Of a stretch of DNA of 64,000 bases, positions 8,834 through 17,319 are shown piece after piece. This DNA is from Alphaproteobacteria bacterium (GTDB lineage: Bacteria > Pseudomonadota > Alphaproteobacteria > UBA9219), in assembly GCA_019233975.1 (NCBI GenBank), contig JAFALY010000010.1, positions 59,138-123,137 of the forward strand, written 5' to 3'. The first letter of the stretch is position 1, and every line of letters begins with the position of its first letter. Both the position numbers and the translations under genes were made by a program. The notes below the pieces were generated by a model, which saw only the letters and a list, made by a program, of their open reading frames with translations, had not been told where the DNA came from and searched no databases.

Positions 8834-11539
8834 TCAGGATTTTTGTTTCACAAGCGATTTGAGTTCATAGAGGCAATCAAGCGCGGCGCGAGGGTTCAAC
8901 GCATCGGGGTCCAGCGTCTTGATTTTCTGTAACAGCTCACGCGCCAGCGCGTCCTGTTTGATGTCACCGGTTGTGCGCGGCGTCGCGTCATAGGCGGGCA
9001 GAGTATCCAGCGTCGTGGCGGGCGCATTCTGGTCGCCCGACTCCAGCCGATTCAGAATATCGGTGGCACGTTGTACGACGGCGGGCGGCAAGCCGGCCAT
9101 TTGCGCAACATGAATGCCATAGGAACGGTCAGCAGCACCCGCGACCACTTCGTGCAAAAAGATAATGTCATTTTGCCATTCGCGGATTTTCATGGTGGCC
9201 GGAAAAAGCGACGGCAGTTTTTCCGTCAGCGCGGTCAGTTCATGATAATGCGTGGCGAACAGGGCGCGACAACGGTTCGCTTCGTGCAGATGCTCAAGCG
9301 TCGCCCAGGCGATCGACAGACCGTCATAGGTTGCCGTGCCGCGACCGATTTCATCCAGAATAACCAGGGAACGCGGCGTGGCCTGATTCAAAATCGCGGC
9401 GGTTTCAACCATTTCAACCATAAAGGTTGAATGGCCGCGCGCCAGATCATCCGACGCGCCAACACGACTGAACAAACGGTCGATGATGCCGATATGTGCC
9501 GATACCGCAGGCACAAAGCTGCCGCACTGCGCCAAAAGCGCGATCAGTGCATTCTGTCGCAAAAAAGTGGATTTACCCGCCATGTTCGGCCCGGTCAGCA
9601 ACCACAGCCTTTGCGCATCCGCCAGATTGCAATCGTTTGCGATAAAGCCCGACGCGCTGTTGACAGAAGGCGTACGACGTAACGCCTGCTCCACCACCGG
9701 ATGGCGTCCGCCCGTAATGGCAAACGCGGTCGATGCGTCCACTTGCGGACGGGTATAGTTTTCTTCGACCGCAAGCGTCGCAAGCCCTGTTGCGACATCC
9801 AGCACAGCCAATGCCGCGGCCGTACGTCGCAGATCATTCAGGTAGCCCATGACCTCCTGAACCAGATCCGCAAAAATTTGCAGTTCAAGCGACAATGCCC
9901 TATCGGCGGCTTCGGTAATTTTGCGTGCAAGCTCACCGAGTTCCACGGTCGTGAAACGTGCGGCGCTGGCCAATGTCTGGCGGTGAATGAAAAGGTCCGG
10001 CTTCGCCAGCAATTTATCGGCGTGAGCCGGGGTCACTTCAATAAAATAGCCGATCACATTATTGTGTTTGATCTTAAGCGTCGGCGCGTCCGCAGCGGCC
10101 ATATAGTTCTGTTGCAGGGCCGCAATGTGGCGACGGCTGTCATCGCGCAGGGCCACAAGTTCGTCCAGTGCAGGCACGTAACCGACGGCGATGAAATGCC
10201 CGTCACGCGCCATCAATGGTAACTCAGCCGCCAAGGCACGCGTTAGACGGTCAATCAGCGGCGCATATAGCCCGAGCGTCGATGTGGCCACCTGCATTTC
10301 ATCAGGCAGATTTTTGTGTGCGAGGAGTGATGTGCGCATGGCGTTGGCCTGCGTCAGCGCATCACGCAACGCAGCAAGGTCACGCGGGCCGCCGCGTCCC
10401 AACGCAAGTCGTGTCAGAGCGCGTTCCATATCCGGCGTTTGCCGCAAGGCATTGCGCAGCGCGTCACAAAGCGCGGTTTGCATTGTCATAAAGGCGACGG
10501 CATCCAGTCGTTGCGTGATGACATTCACATCCGTCAACGGCGTCATTAAACGCGCGGCCAACAGGCGCGCACCCGCGCCCGTCATGGTGCGGTCGATGGC
10601 GTCCAGCAAACTGCCCTGACGTTCGCCCGACAAAGTGCGCGTCAGTTCCAGATTGCGCCGCGTCGCGGGGTCGATCGCCATACCGTCATGCGCCGCCTGT
10701 CGTTGCGGCGGCAGCAAGGGTGGCCTTTCTTTCTTTTGCGTCAGCTCGACATAGTCAACCAATGCGCCGAGCGCCGTAACTTCCGCACGGCCAAACGCGC
10801 CATAGGCGGCCAAATCACCCACCTGATAAAAAGACAGCAAGCGCCGTCGCGCATTGTCACTGTCAAAACGGCTTTGCGGTTGCGGCACCAAAACATCGCG
10901 ATAGGGCGCGAATACCTCGTATAAATCTGGCTGCTCTACCAGTTTTTGCGGCAGCAGAAGTTCAGCCGGCTCCAGCCGCGCCAGCGCGGCACCCAATGTC
11001 GCAGGCGTCACCGGTTGCGCAACAGGTTGCGCGGTCGCCAGATCGACCCAGGCCAACGCCAGATCATCCCCCACGCCAGCCAGTGCGGTCAGATAGATCG
11101 CACGACGCGCGTCCAGCAAACTGTCTTCGGTTATCGTGCCGGGCGTGATGATGCGGACAACGTCACGCGTCACGATGGATTTGCCACCCTGTTTCTTGGC
11201 ACGCTGTTTGGCCTCCTCAGGCGTTTCGACCTGTTCACAGATGGCGACACGGAACCCTTTGCGGATCAGGCGCGCCAGATAATTTTCATAACTGTGCGCA
11301 GGCACGCCGCACATGGGGATATCCTGCCCCTGATGTTGGCCGCGCCGCGTCAGCGCGATATCCAGCGCCGCAGATGCCTTAACCGCATCATCAAAGAACA
11401 ATTCGTAAAAATCGCCCAGACGGAAAAACAGCAGACAGTCTTCATGCTGCGCCTTCAACGCAAAATATTGCGCCATCAGCGGCGTCACGGCATCATCCGC
11501 AGGCAATAATTCGGGCAGAAGGGCTTGCGCTTGCGCCAT
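8834..11539 (-). CDS. mutS: DNA mismatch repair protein MutS
   Basis: The protein recognises base mismatches and small loops and recruits MutL. The N-terminal domain holds the mismatch-contacting Phe-x-Glu motif in GDFYELFF. The C-terminal ATPase domain shows the Walker A motif TGPNMAGKST and the Walker B ILDEIGRGT, followed by the conserved FATHYHEL. I place the start at 11539, giving 901 residues, because the N-terminus AQALLPELLPADD fits the family; the frame stays open to 11605, but those 22 residues look unlike MutS and would crowd the divergent acpS start. The intergenic space between mutS and acpS is then 80 bp and must hold both promoters. Confidence 0.95.
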   Translation of the reverse strand: MAQAQALLPELLPADDAVTPLMAQYFALKAQHEDCLLFFRLGDFYELFFDDAVKASAALDIALTRRGQHQGQDIPMCGVPAHSYENYLARLIRKGFRVAICEQVETPEEAKQRAKKQGGKSIVTRDVVRIITPGTITEDSLLDARRAIYLTALAGVGDDLALAWVDLATAQPVAQPVTPATLGAALARLEPAELLLPQKLVEQPDLYEVFAPYRDVLVPQPQSRFDSDNARRRLLSFYQVGDLAAYGAFGRAEVTALGALVDYVELTQKKERPPLLPPQRQAAHDGMAIDPATRRNLELTRTLSGERQGSLLDAIDRTMTGAGARLLAARLMTPLTDVNVITQRLDAVAFMTMQTALCDALRNALRQTPDMERALTRLALGRGGPRDLAALRDALTQANAMRTSLLAHKNLPDEMQVATSTLGLYAPLIDRLTRALAAELPLMARDGHFIAVGYVPALDELVALRDDSRRHIAALQQNYMAAADAPTLKIKHNNVIGYFIEVTPAHADKLLAKPDLFIHRQTLASAARFTTVELGELARKITEAADRALSLELQIFADLVQEVMGYLNDLRRTAAALAVLDVATGLATLAVEENYTRPQVDASTAFAITGGRHPVVEQALRRTPSVNSASGFIANDCNLADAQRLWLLTGPNMAGKSTFLRQNALIALLAQCGSFVPAVSAHIGIIDRLFSRVGASDDLARGHSTFMVEMVETAAILNQATPRSLVILDEIGRGTATYDGLSIAWATLEHLHEANRCRALFATHYHELTALTEKLPSLFPATMKIREWQNDIIFLHEVVAGAADRSYGIHVAQMAGLPPAVVQRATDILNRLESGDQNAPATTLDTLPAYDATPRTTGDIKQDALARELLQKIKTLDPDALNPRAALDCLYELKSLVKQKS

Positions 11540-11619
11540 AAATAGGGCATCCGGAATCTGGTTACAATGAAACCCAACCATGCCAAAGCCCGCGCGCGCG
11601 AACAAGGAAAAGGTAGGCC

Positions 11620-12015
11620 ATGATTATCGGTATCGGCAGCGACATCATCGATATAACGCGGATTGAAAAATCCATCGCACGTTATGGCGCGCGCTTTATT
11701 AACCGTCTTTATACCGAGGGTGAGCAGAAAAAGGCCGCAAGCCGCAGCAACCCCATCCCCACCTATGCCAAGCGATTTGCCGCCAAAGAAGCATGCAGCA
11801 AGGCGCTGGGCACCGGCCTGAGCCACGGCGTTTACTGGCGCGATATGGAAGTCGTCAATCTGCCGACCGGGCAGCCAACCATGCGTTTAACCAACGGTGC
11901 GTTACAACGTTTACAAAGCCTGACGCCGCCCGGCCTGACGCCGCGCATTCACCTGAGCATCACGGATGAGCATCCATGGGCGCAGGCTTATGTGATTATT
12001 GAGGCTGTGCCTTAG
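11620..12015 (+). CDS. acpS: Holo-[acyl-carrier-protein] synthase
   Basis: This 131-residue enzyme transfers 4'-phosphopantetheine from CoA to the serine of acyl carrier protein, switching fatty-acid synthesis on. The N-terminal GIGSDIIDI segment carries the magnesium-binding Asp, and the second signature [15 protein letters not shown] carries the Glu and Lys that complete the active site. The length is normal for AcpS. Its 3' end overlaps the convergent mlaC gene by 4 bases. In many alphaproteobacteria acpS lies with lepB and rnc; here it is divergent from mutS. Confidence 0.95.
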   Translation: MIIGIGSDIIDITRIEKSIARYGARFINRLYTEGEQKKAASRSNPIPTYAKRFAAKEACSKALGTGLSHGVYWRDMEVVNLPTGQPTMRLTNGALQRLQSLTPPGLTPRIHLSITDEHPWAQAYVIIEAVP

Positions 12016-12692
12016 CCTTTTTGCGCGCCATTCAGCTGCTGACGCATCTGTTCCAGCAAGCCATCCAGCTGGCCGCCGTTGCGTTGGATGACGGCGGTGT
12101 ATTCCTGACGCTGCGTGACGCTCAGGCTCACGCCTTCGACCACGACATCGATGACACCCATTTTGCCGTCGCGCGTGCGAATGCGCCAATCAATCGCGGT
12201 CGGCTCTGAACCATCGGGGTGGGTGATCTGGCTATTTACGATAGTGTCGCGTTCGTCTTCCGGGCGAACAGCAATAACTGTGAAGCCTTCACCTGTGTAA
12301 AGCGACAGCTTGTCGCCATAGGATTTGATCACCAGTTCCTGAAACAGGCTCATATATTCTTTTTGCTGTTCCGGCGTGGCGCTGTTCCAGCTGCGGCCGA
12401 TGACGTAGCGACCGATGGTCTGCAGGTCGAATGAATTACGCAAAATATTGCGGAATTTGTCGTTGCGTTGTTCAACCGTCAGGGTTTTGTCGGCAATTGC
12501 GTGGATCGCGCTGTCGCCCAGATCCTGCACAAACTTTCCGGCGGGCTGTTTAACCGCTTCGTCATGCGTTTTGGCCGCAGGCGCACTCGGCGCATCGGCG
12601 GCAAACACAAAGGCCGGCATCACGACCGGCATGGTGGTCAACATGACCGAAAGCAGGCTGGCGGAAAGCGTCTGACGGGCAGAGAGAGCCAT
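12012..12692 (-). CDS. mlaC: MlaC-type phospholipid-binding periplasmic protein (Ttg2D family)
   Basis: From the ATG at 12692, which has GAGG 9 bases upstream, the product has 226 residues with a clear signal peptide ending near A-F-V-F-A-A. The mature protein matches the MlaC/Ttg2D/HpnM family, whose members carry phospholipids between the outer and inner membranes. Typical features are the early R-N-I-L-R-N-F-D segment, the G-x-x-W pattern in IGRSWN, and the I-D-W-R-I-R strand. The frame stays open upstream to 12815, but that extension has no signal-peptide character. No MlaA, MlaD, MlaE or MlaF partner is in this window, so the transporter parts must be elsewhere. Confidence 0.83.
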   Translation of the reverse strand: MALSARQTLSASLLSVMLTTMPVVMPAFVFAADAPSAPAAKTHDEAVKQPAGKFVQDLGDSAIHAIADKTLTVEQRNDKFRNILRNSFDLQTIGRYVIGRSWNSATPEQQKEYMSLFQELVIKSYGDKLSLYTGEGFTVIAVRPEDERDTIVNSQITHPDGSEPTAIDWRIRTRDGKMGVIDVVVEGVSLSVTQRQEYTAVIQRNGGQLDGLLEQMRQQLNGAQKG

Positions 12693-12899
12693 AACATATC
12701 CTCGAGAAAGGAAGGAGAGCGGTGTAATCTTCCTTTCGGTTATAGGGGTGAATGAGGGCAAAAAAAAGTCCTTTATTGGTCCAGTATCGGACCACGCGCA
12801 GCAGGCACCTGCCACGATCCCGCCATAATGTGTTGCATTTTGGAAATAGCCCTGTGGATGATTTGATTTTCTTCATAATTCCCAATTGACGCCTTTGAT

Positions 12900-12945
12900 T
12901 TGACATGCTCTTTTGTTCTCCTATCGATAGTGACCCGATCGGGTC
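12900..12945 (+). promoter_or_regulatory. Putative promoter with two adjoining perfect palindromes
   Basis: A TTGACA box lies at 12900-12905 upstream of the small secreted-protein gene. Just downstream are two complete palindromes separated by one base: CTATCGATAG (12921-12930) and GACCCGATCGGGTC (12932-12945). The first would overlap the -10 position, where only a weak TATCGA match is seen, and the second would overlap the transcription start, as expected of an operator. The promoter assignment is tentative; the palindromes are exact. Confidence 0.5.
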
Positions 12946-12973
12946 CGAATAACTCCATGGAAAGGACTAAGAA

Positions 12974-13183
12974 ATGCGTTCGATGAAACTTTTGGCCGCC
13001 GCCGCCGTTGTGACAGCTCTGGTTGCCGGCCCCGTCATGGCCCAAGACGCCATGAGCAGCACCGCCGCCCCGGCGACGGATACTGCGAAGCCCGCGAAGG
13101 TTAAGCATGCCCACAAGAAGCATGCTGGCAAGAAGCACAGCAAGAAGACGACCGCTGCTCCGGCCACCGGCGCTGCTCAGTAA
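12974..13183 (+). CDS. Small secreted Lys/His-rich protein
   Basis: This 69-residue product has a textbook signal peptide (MRSMKLLAAAAVV start, cleavage after AGPVMA near residue 23). The mature part, about 46 residues, begins acidic and Ala/Thr-rich and then becomes very basic, with repeated K-H-A-H-K-K-H-A-G-K-K-H-S-K-K, and ends in an Ala/Pro tail. It has its own Shine-Dalgarno (AAAGGA), a candidate promoter with palindromes, and a strong terminator, so it is a genuine monocistronic gene. Similar small basic proteins occur in alphaproteobacteria, but I know no defined function. Metal binding by the histidines, acid protection, or binding to polyanions at the cell surface are guesses. Confidence 0.8.
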   Translation: MRSMKLLAAAAVVTALVAGPVMAQDAMSSTAAPATDTAKPAKVKHAHKKHAGKKHSKKTTAAPATGAAQ

Positions 13184-13229
13184 TCTGATCTGACTATCGT
13201 CAGATACTGACTGTCTTTAAGACACGAAG

Positions 13230-13272
13230 CCGCTGTTTGAACGACACCTAGGACGTTCAGCAGCGGTTTTTT
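13230..13272 (+). terminator. Rho-independent terminator of the small Lys/His-rich gene
   Basis: CCGCTGTTTGAACG at 13230-13243 pairs with CGTTCAGCAGCGG at 13254-13266, with one bulged base. Six T residues follow at 13267-13272. This is a long, stable intrinsic terminator, unusually strong for such a small gene, which suggests high expression. Confidence 0.9.
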
Positions 13273-13305
13273 GTTGTCCGCATTCCGGGCAACCACACCG
13301 CCGGG

Positions 13306-14658
13306 TCATGTAACCGGCAAGGCTGTTTTCTCTAAAATCTCACCCGCCAGATAAAGCGAACCGAAGATCAGAACGCGCGGCGGCAAGACACCGGGCGCGA
13401 TGTGCCGCAGCGCCTCGTCGACCGAAGCGCGCGCCGTGACATCACGCGCCCCACTGTCACGCAGGGCTGTGGCCAGAGACGGCGCGTCAAAGGCATTATG
13501 TTTTTCGGTCATGGGGATAGTTTGCCATGTCGTCACATAAGGCAGCATCGGCGGCACGACATCCGCCGGTTTCTTGGTCGTCAGCATACCGATAATAACA
13601 TGCAGCGGACGCGTCGGTTTCGCCGCATGCCAGGCGCGCAATTGTTCGGCGATAACCTCACCGCATGAGTCATTATGCCCGCCATCCAGCCATAACTCAG
13701 CACCGGCGGGCAACAGTCGCATCAGGCCCGTCTGTGACAGATTTTGCAACCGTCCCGGCCATTCAACCCGCGCCAAACCTGCACGAATCGTGCTTTCTGT
13801 AACCCGCGGAATGCTAAGGCCACGCAGCGCTGCCAGCGCCAGACCGGCATTCAGGCATTGATGCGTCCCCAGCAAAGCGGGGCGGGACAGCGGGAGCGCA
13901 CCCTGCGCGTCCTGAAAAATAAAACCATCGTCGTTGATCGTCACGGACCAGTCGCGCTGACCCAGAAAAAGAGGGGCGCCTTTTTCATGCGCGCAATTCT
14001 GTAATGTTGCTGCGGCATCGGCATCAGGTTGCGCGGCGGCAAAGCACGGCCTGCCCTGTTTCATGATGCCCGCTTTTTCCGCTGCGATTTGCGGCAGCGT
14101 ATTGCCCAGAAATTTACAATGGTCGTAAGAAAGACGCGCGATGAGCGATGCCAGCGGTTGATCAACCACATTGGTCGCGTCCAGACGACCGCCAAGACCA
14201 ACCTCCATAATCACGAAATCAGCAGGCGTTTCGGTGCAAAGCAGAAAGGCCGCAAGTGTCAGAATTTCAAAATAGCTGATCGTGCCCATCGGCACTACCG
14301 CATCAATATGCGCCAGCGCGCGCATCAGTTGCGCTTCACTGACCAACTGCCCGGCCAGACGTATGCGTTCATGCACACGTACCAGATGCGGTGAAGTCAA
14401 CACATGGACACGATAACCGGATGCTTCGAGCATCGCGCGCAAAAAAGCGCAGGTGGAGCCTTTACCATTCGTACCCGCCACATGCAGCACAGGCGGCAGC
14501 CGTCGCTCAGGGTGACCAAGACGCGCCAGCGCATCCAGATAGTCAGGCGACAATTCCTGCCGCATGAAATCGCCATGACGCGCGATAAACGCCGCTTCAA
14601 CCGCCGCCAGCCATGCTTCGGCTGTGGGATAAGGGGCTGCCTTCGCCGTCTGTTGCAC
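13306..14658 (-). CDS. folC: Folylpolyglutamate synthase / dihydrofolate synthase
   Basis: FolC adds glutamate to dihydropteroate and then extends the polyglutamate tail of folates. The ATP-binding P-loop is VAGTNGKGST near residue 50, and the Mur-ligase-like GxGGRLDATN and the HxxLG-type segment follow. I chose the GTG at 14658 as start (450 residues): it lies 7 bases after the accD stop and has AGG at a good distance. Another GTG at 14691 would overlap accD by 26 bases and has no ribosome binding site. accD-folC on one strand is a common alphaproteobacterial pair, so they are very likely cotranscribed. Confidence 0.92.
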   Translation of the reverse strand: MQQTAKAAPYPTAEAWLAAVEAAFIARHGDFMRQELSPDYLDALARLGHPERRLPPVLHVAGTNGKGSTCAFLRAMLEASGYRVHVLTSPHLVRVHERIRLAGQLVSEAQLMRALAHIDAVVPMGTISYFEILTLAAFLLCTETPADFVIMEVGLGGRLDATNVVDQPLASLIARLSYDHCKFLGNTLPQIAAEKAGIMKQGRPCFAAAQPDADAAATLQNCAHEKGAPLFLGQRDWSVTINDDGFIFQDAQGALPLSRPALLGTHQCLNAGLALAALRGLSIPRVTESTIRAGLARVEWPGRLQNLSQTGLMRLLPAGAELWLDGGHNDSCGEVIAEQLRAWHAAKPTRPLHVIIGMLTTKKPADVVPPMLPYVTTWQTIPMTEKHNAFDAPSLATALRDSGARDVTARASVDEALRHIAPGVLPPRVLIFGSLYLAGEILEKTALPVT

Positions 14659-14665
14659 GAAAGAC

Positions 14666-15586
14666 CTAAATACGTTTGGAGGAACGCGCACCGTGCGGCA
14701 CGGGGCCCAGCAGGAAGTTATTCTTGCCGCCCTTATCCTTACGCAACAGACGCAACACGCGCGTCAGTGTTTCGTTCAGGTTCTTGCGTTCGGTCACGAT
14801 ATCCACCATGCCGTGGTCCAACAGATATTCGGAACGCTGGAACCCCGGCGGCAAGGTTTCACGAATGGTGTTTTCAATCACGCGCGCACCGGCAAAGCCG
14901 ATCTGCGCCCCACGTTCGGCAATATGGATGTCGCCGACCATCGCGAAACTGGCGGTCACACCACCCGTGGTCGGGTCGGTCAGCACAACGATATAAGGCA
15001 GGCCTGCGGCCTTAACTTCGTCCGCCGCAATGATGGTGCGCGGCATTTGCATCAGTGACAAAGCGCCTTCCTGCATACGGGCACCGCCCGATGCCGGAAA
15101 CACGACAAAGGCCGACTTGGTTGCAACAGCGCGGCGGGCGCCAGTCACGATGGCCTCGCCCACGCCCATGCCCATCGACCCGCCCATAAAGGCGAAATCG
15201 AACGCAGCGGCGACAACCTTCTGCCCGCCAACCGTACCTTCGGCCACTATGATGGCGTCCTGACGCTTTGTTTTGTTCTGTGCGTCTTTCAGGCGGTCTA
15301 TATATTTCTTCTGGTCACGGAATTTCAGCGGATCGACTAGTACCTTTGGCACCGAAATCTCGCGATACCGACCTTCGTCAAACAGGATCTCCAGACGTCG
15401 CACGACATCCAGACGCATATGGTAACCGCAGGCGCGGCAAACATTCAGGTTTTCTTCCAATTCGCGTTTGAACAACATGGTGCTGCAACCCGGGCATTTT
15501 TCCCACAGGTTATCCGGGATCTCTTTTTTCGGGCCGCCCACCAGGGCACGGATCTTGGGACGAACGAAATTAGTAAGCCAGCTCAT
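14666..15586 (-). CDS. accD: Acetyl-CoA carboxylase carboxyltransferase subunit beta
   Basis: AccD and AccA together transfer the carboxyl group from biotin to acetyl-CoA, making malonyl-CoA for fatty-acid synthesis. The 306-residue protein has the N-terminal four-cysteine zinc ribbon, seen as C-P-G-C and C-R-A-C spaced as usual. The crotonase-like fold follows, with the GARMQEG and DPTTGGVTASFA motifs of the carboxyltransferase site. The length is normal. It is followed within 7 bases by folC. Confidence 0.96.
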   Translation of the reverse strand: MSWLTNFVRPKIRALVGGPKKEIPDNLWEKCPGCSTMLFKRELEENLNVCRACGYHMRLDVVRRLEILFDEGRYREISVPKVLVDPLKFRDQKKYIDRLKDAQNKTKRQDAIIVAEGTVGGQKVVAAAFDFAFMGGSMGMGVGEAIVTGARRAVATKSAFVVFPASGGARMQEGALSLMQMPRTIIAADEVKAAGLPYIVVLTDPTTGGVTASFAMVGDIHIAERGAQIGFAGARVIENTIRETLPPGFQRSEYLLDHGMVDIVTERKNLNETLTRVLRLLRKDKGGKNNFLLGPVPHGARSSKRI

Positions 15587-15664
15587 GTTATAACCACTAA
15601 GTCATTGGGAGGCGGAGTGTAGCCGAGTCAGTCGTATTTTCCAAATCTGTTTATTTTCAGTGGG

Positions 15665-16621
15665 TTATGACTTAAGGCCCGCCAAAAGGGCGGCCATATC
15701 GGCGGGCAAGACGGCTTCGAATTTCATGGTTTTGCCGGACACGGGGTGGATGAACTGCAAGGCCGCCGCATGCAGCGCCTGCCGCGGGAAGTCCAGCCGG
15801 TGTCCCGCCGCCATGCGCCGCCCATAGACGGGGTCGCCTAATAACGGGTGCTTGATATGCGTCAGATGCACGCGGATCTGGTGCGTGCGACCAGTCTCCA
15901 GCTTGCATTGCACCAGGGTCACCGGCTTGCCGTTCCATGTCAGATGCCGCAAAGCCTTGTAATGCGTCACGGCATGTTTGCCCTTGGCGGTCACTGCCAT
16001 CTTTTTACGGTCGCGCGCATGGCGACCGATGGGCGCGTCAATATGGCCGACGGGCGGCGCCATATGCCCCCAGACCAAAGCCTGATAGGTGCGCGACAGG
16101 CTGCGGTCAGCGAATTGTTCAGAAAGCCCCTGATGCGCGCGGTCGGTTTTGGCGACAACCATCAGGCCACTGGTATCCTTATCAAGGCGGTGGACAATGC
16201 CAGGACGCGCCACGCCACCGATGCCGGAAAGGCTGTCGCCACAATGAGCGATCAGCGCGTTGACCAATGTTTTATCGCGGTTGCCCGGAGCCGGGTGCAC
16301 GACCATGCCTGCGGGTTTATTGATGACCAGAAGGTTTTTGTCTTCGTATACAATCTCAAGCTCTATGGCCTGCGCCGCCGGTTGCGCAGCCTCAGGCGGC
16401 GGCACATGCACATGAAACACAGCGCCTTCCTTGACGCGCAAGCTGGCATCTGTCACGGGTTTGCCGTCGCGCAAAACCTGCCCGCCCGCCAGTAACGCCT
16501 GCAGCCGTGCGCGCGACAGGCTGGCATCCAGGGCAGCCGCCAAAACGGCCAACGCCTTATCCAGCCTTTGCCCCGCCAGTTCCGGCGTAATGGTCAGTGT
16601 GTAAAGTTCCTTGTCAGTCAT
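15665..16621 (-). CDS. rluD: RluD/RluC-family ribosomal large-subunit pseudouridine synthase
   Basis: This enzyme isomerises specific uridines of 23S rRNA to pseudouridine. An S4 RNA-binding domain occupies about residues 14-75. The catalytic domain follows with the signature GIVHRLDKDTSGLMVVAK, where the Asp is the nucleophile, and the later GRTHQIRVH motif. The length of 318 residues suits RluD, which modifies helix 69. RluC is the alternative, and the two cannot be separated safely by eye. The gene is divergent from nth, with 62 bases between the starts. Confidence 0.88.
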   Translation of the reverse strand: MTDKELYTLTITPELAGQRLDKALAVLAAALDASLSRARLQALLAGGQVLRDGKPVTDASLRVKEGAVFHVHVPPPEAAQPAAQAIELEIVYEDKNLLVINKPAGMVVHPAPGNRDKTLVNALIAHCGDSLSGIGGVARPGIVHRLDKDTSGLMVVAKTDRAHQGLSEQFADRSLSRTYQALVWGHMAPPVGHIDAPIGRHARDRKKMAVTAKGKHAVTHYKALRHLTWNGKPVTLVQCKLETGRTHQIRVHLTHIKHPLLGDPVYGRRMAAGHRLDFPRQALHAAALQFIHPVSGKTMKFEAVLPADMAALLAGLKS

Positions 16622-16683
16622 GGGGGGAGTTTATAGCATGGCCGCCTGTTATCGCCATGTTCCTTTGACCCGGTCCACCCACC

Positions 16684-17319
16684 ATGAAACCCGCCGCGAT
16701 CGACGCCTTCTTTGAACGGCTTTCGGCTGCCAACCCGGCGCCGGAAACCGAATTGAACTACACAACGCCTTATACGCTGATCGTCGCCGTTGTTTTGTCG
16801 GCACAGGCAACCGATGCAGGCGTTAACCGCGCGACGGCCAACCTGTTCAAAGCCGCCGACACGCCTGAGAAAATGCTGAAACTCGGTGAGGCAAGTCTGA
16901 AGAAACATATCAAGACCATCGGCCTTTTTAACGCCAAGGCCAAAAACATCATGGCCCTGTCTGAGAAACTGCTGCGTGATTTTGGCGGGCAGGTTCCCCA
17001 TACCCATGCCGATCTGGAAAGCCTGCCGGGTGTCGGGCGCAAAACGGCGAATGTCGTCATGAATGTTTTATATGATGAACCCACAATGGCGGTCGATACG
17101 CATGTGTTCCGCGTGGCCAACCGCACCGGCATGGCCAAGGGCAAAACCCCGCGCGCCGTCGAAGATGGGTTGTTAAAGGTCATTCCCAAACGATGGATGA
17201 AACACGCGCATCATTGGCTTATCCTGCATGGGCGTTATGTGTGTAAGGCGCGAGCCCCGCAATGCCCGACCTGTGTCGTCAGTGATTTGTGCGGCTTCAA
17301 AGACAAGGTAAAAGCATGA
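16684..17319 (+). CDS. nth: Endonuclease III (oxidised-pyrimidine DNA glycosylase/AP lyase)
   Basis: Nth removes oxidised pyrimidines and nicks the resulting abasic site. The helix-hairpin-helix LPGVGRKTANVV contains the catalytic Lys, the conserved Asp lies in AVDTHVFRV, and the C-terminus has the 4Fe-4S ligands in a C-x6-C-x2-C-x5-C pattern. The length of 211 residues is normal. Its stop overlaps the start of mnmE as ATGA, so the two genes are translationally coupled. Confidence 0.96.
   Translation: MKPAAIDAFFERLSAANPAPETELNYTTPYTLIVAVVLSAQATDAGVNRATANLFKAADTPEKMLKLGEASLKKHIKTIGLFNAKAKNIMALSEKLLRDFGGQVPHTHADLESLPGVGRKTANVVMNVLYDEPTMAVDTHVFRVANRTGMAKGKTPRAVEDGLLKVIPKRWMKHAHHWLILHGRYVCKARAPQCPTCVVSDLCGFKDKVKA

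Noticed and set aside
11540..11605. N-terminal extension of mutS to 11605
   Set aside because: The extra residues are unlike MutS, and the start would leave only 14 bases to the divergent acpS start.
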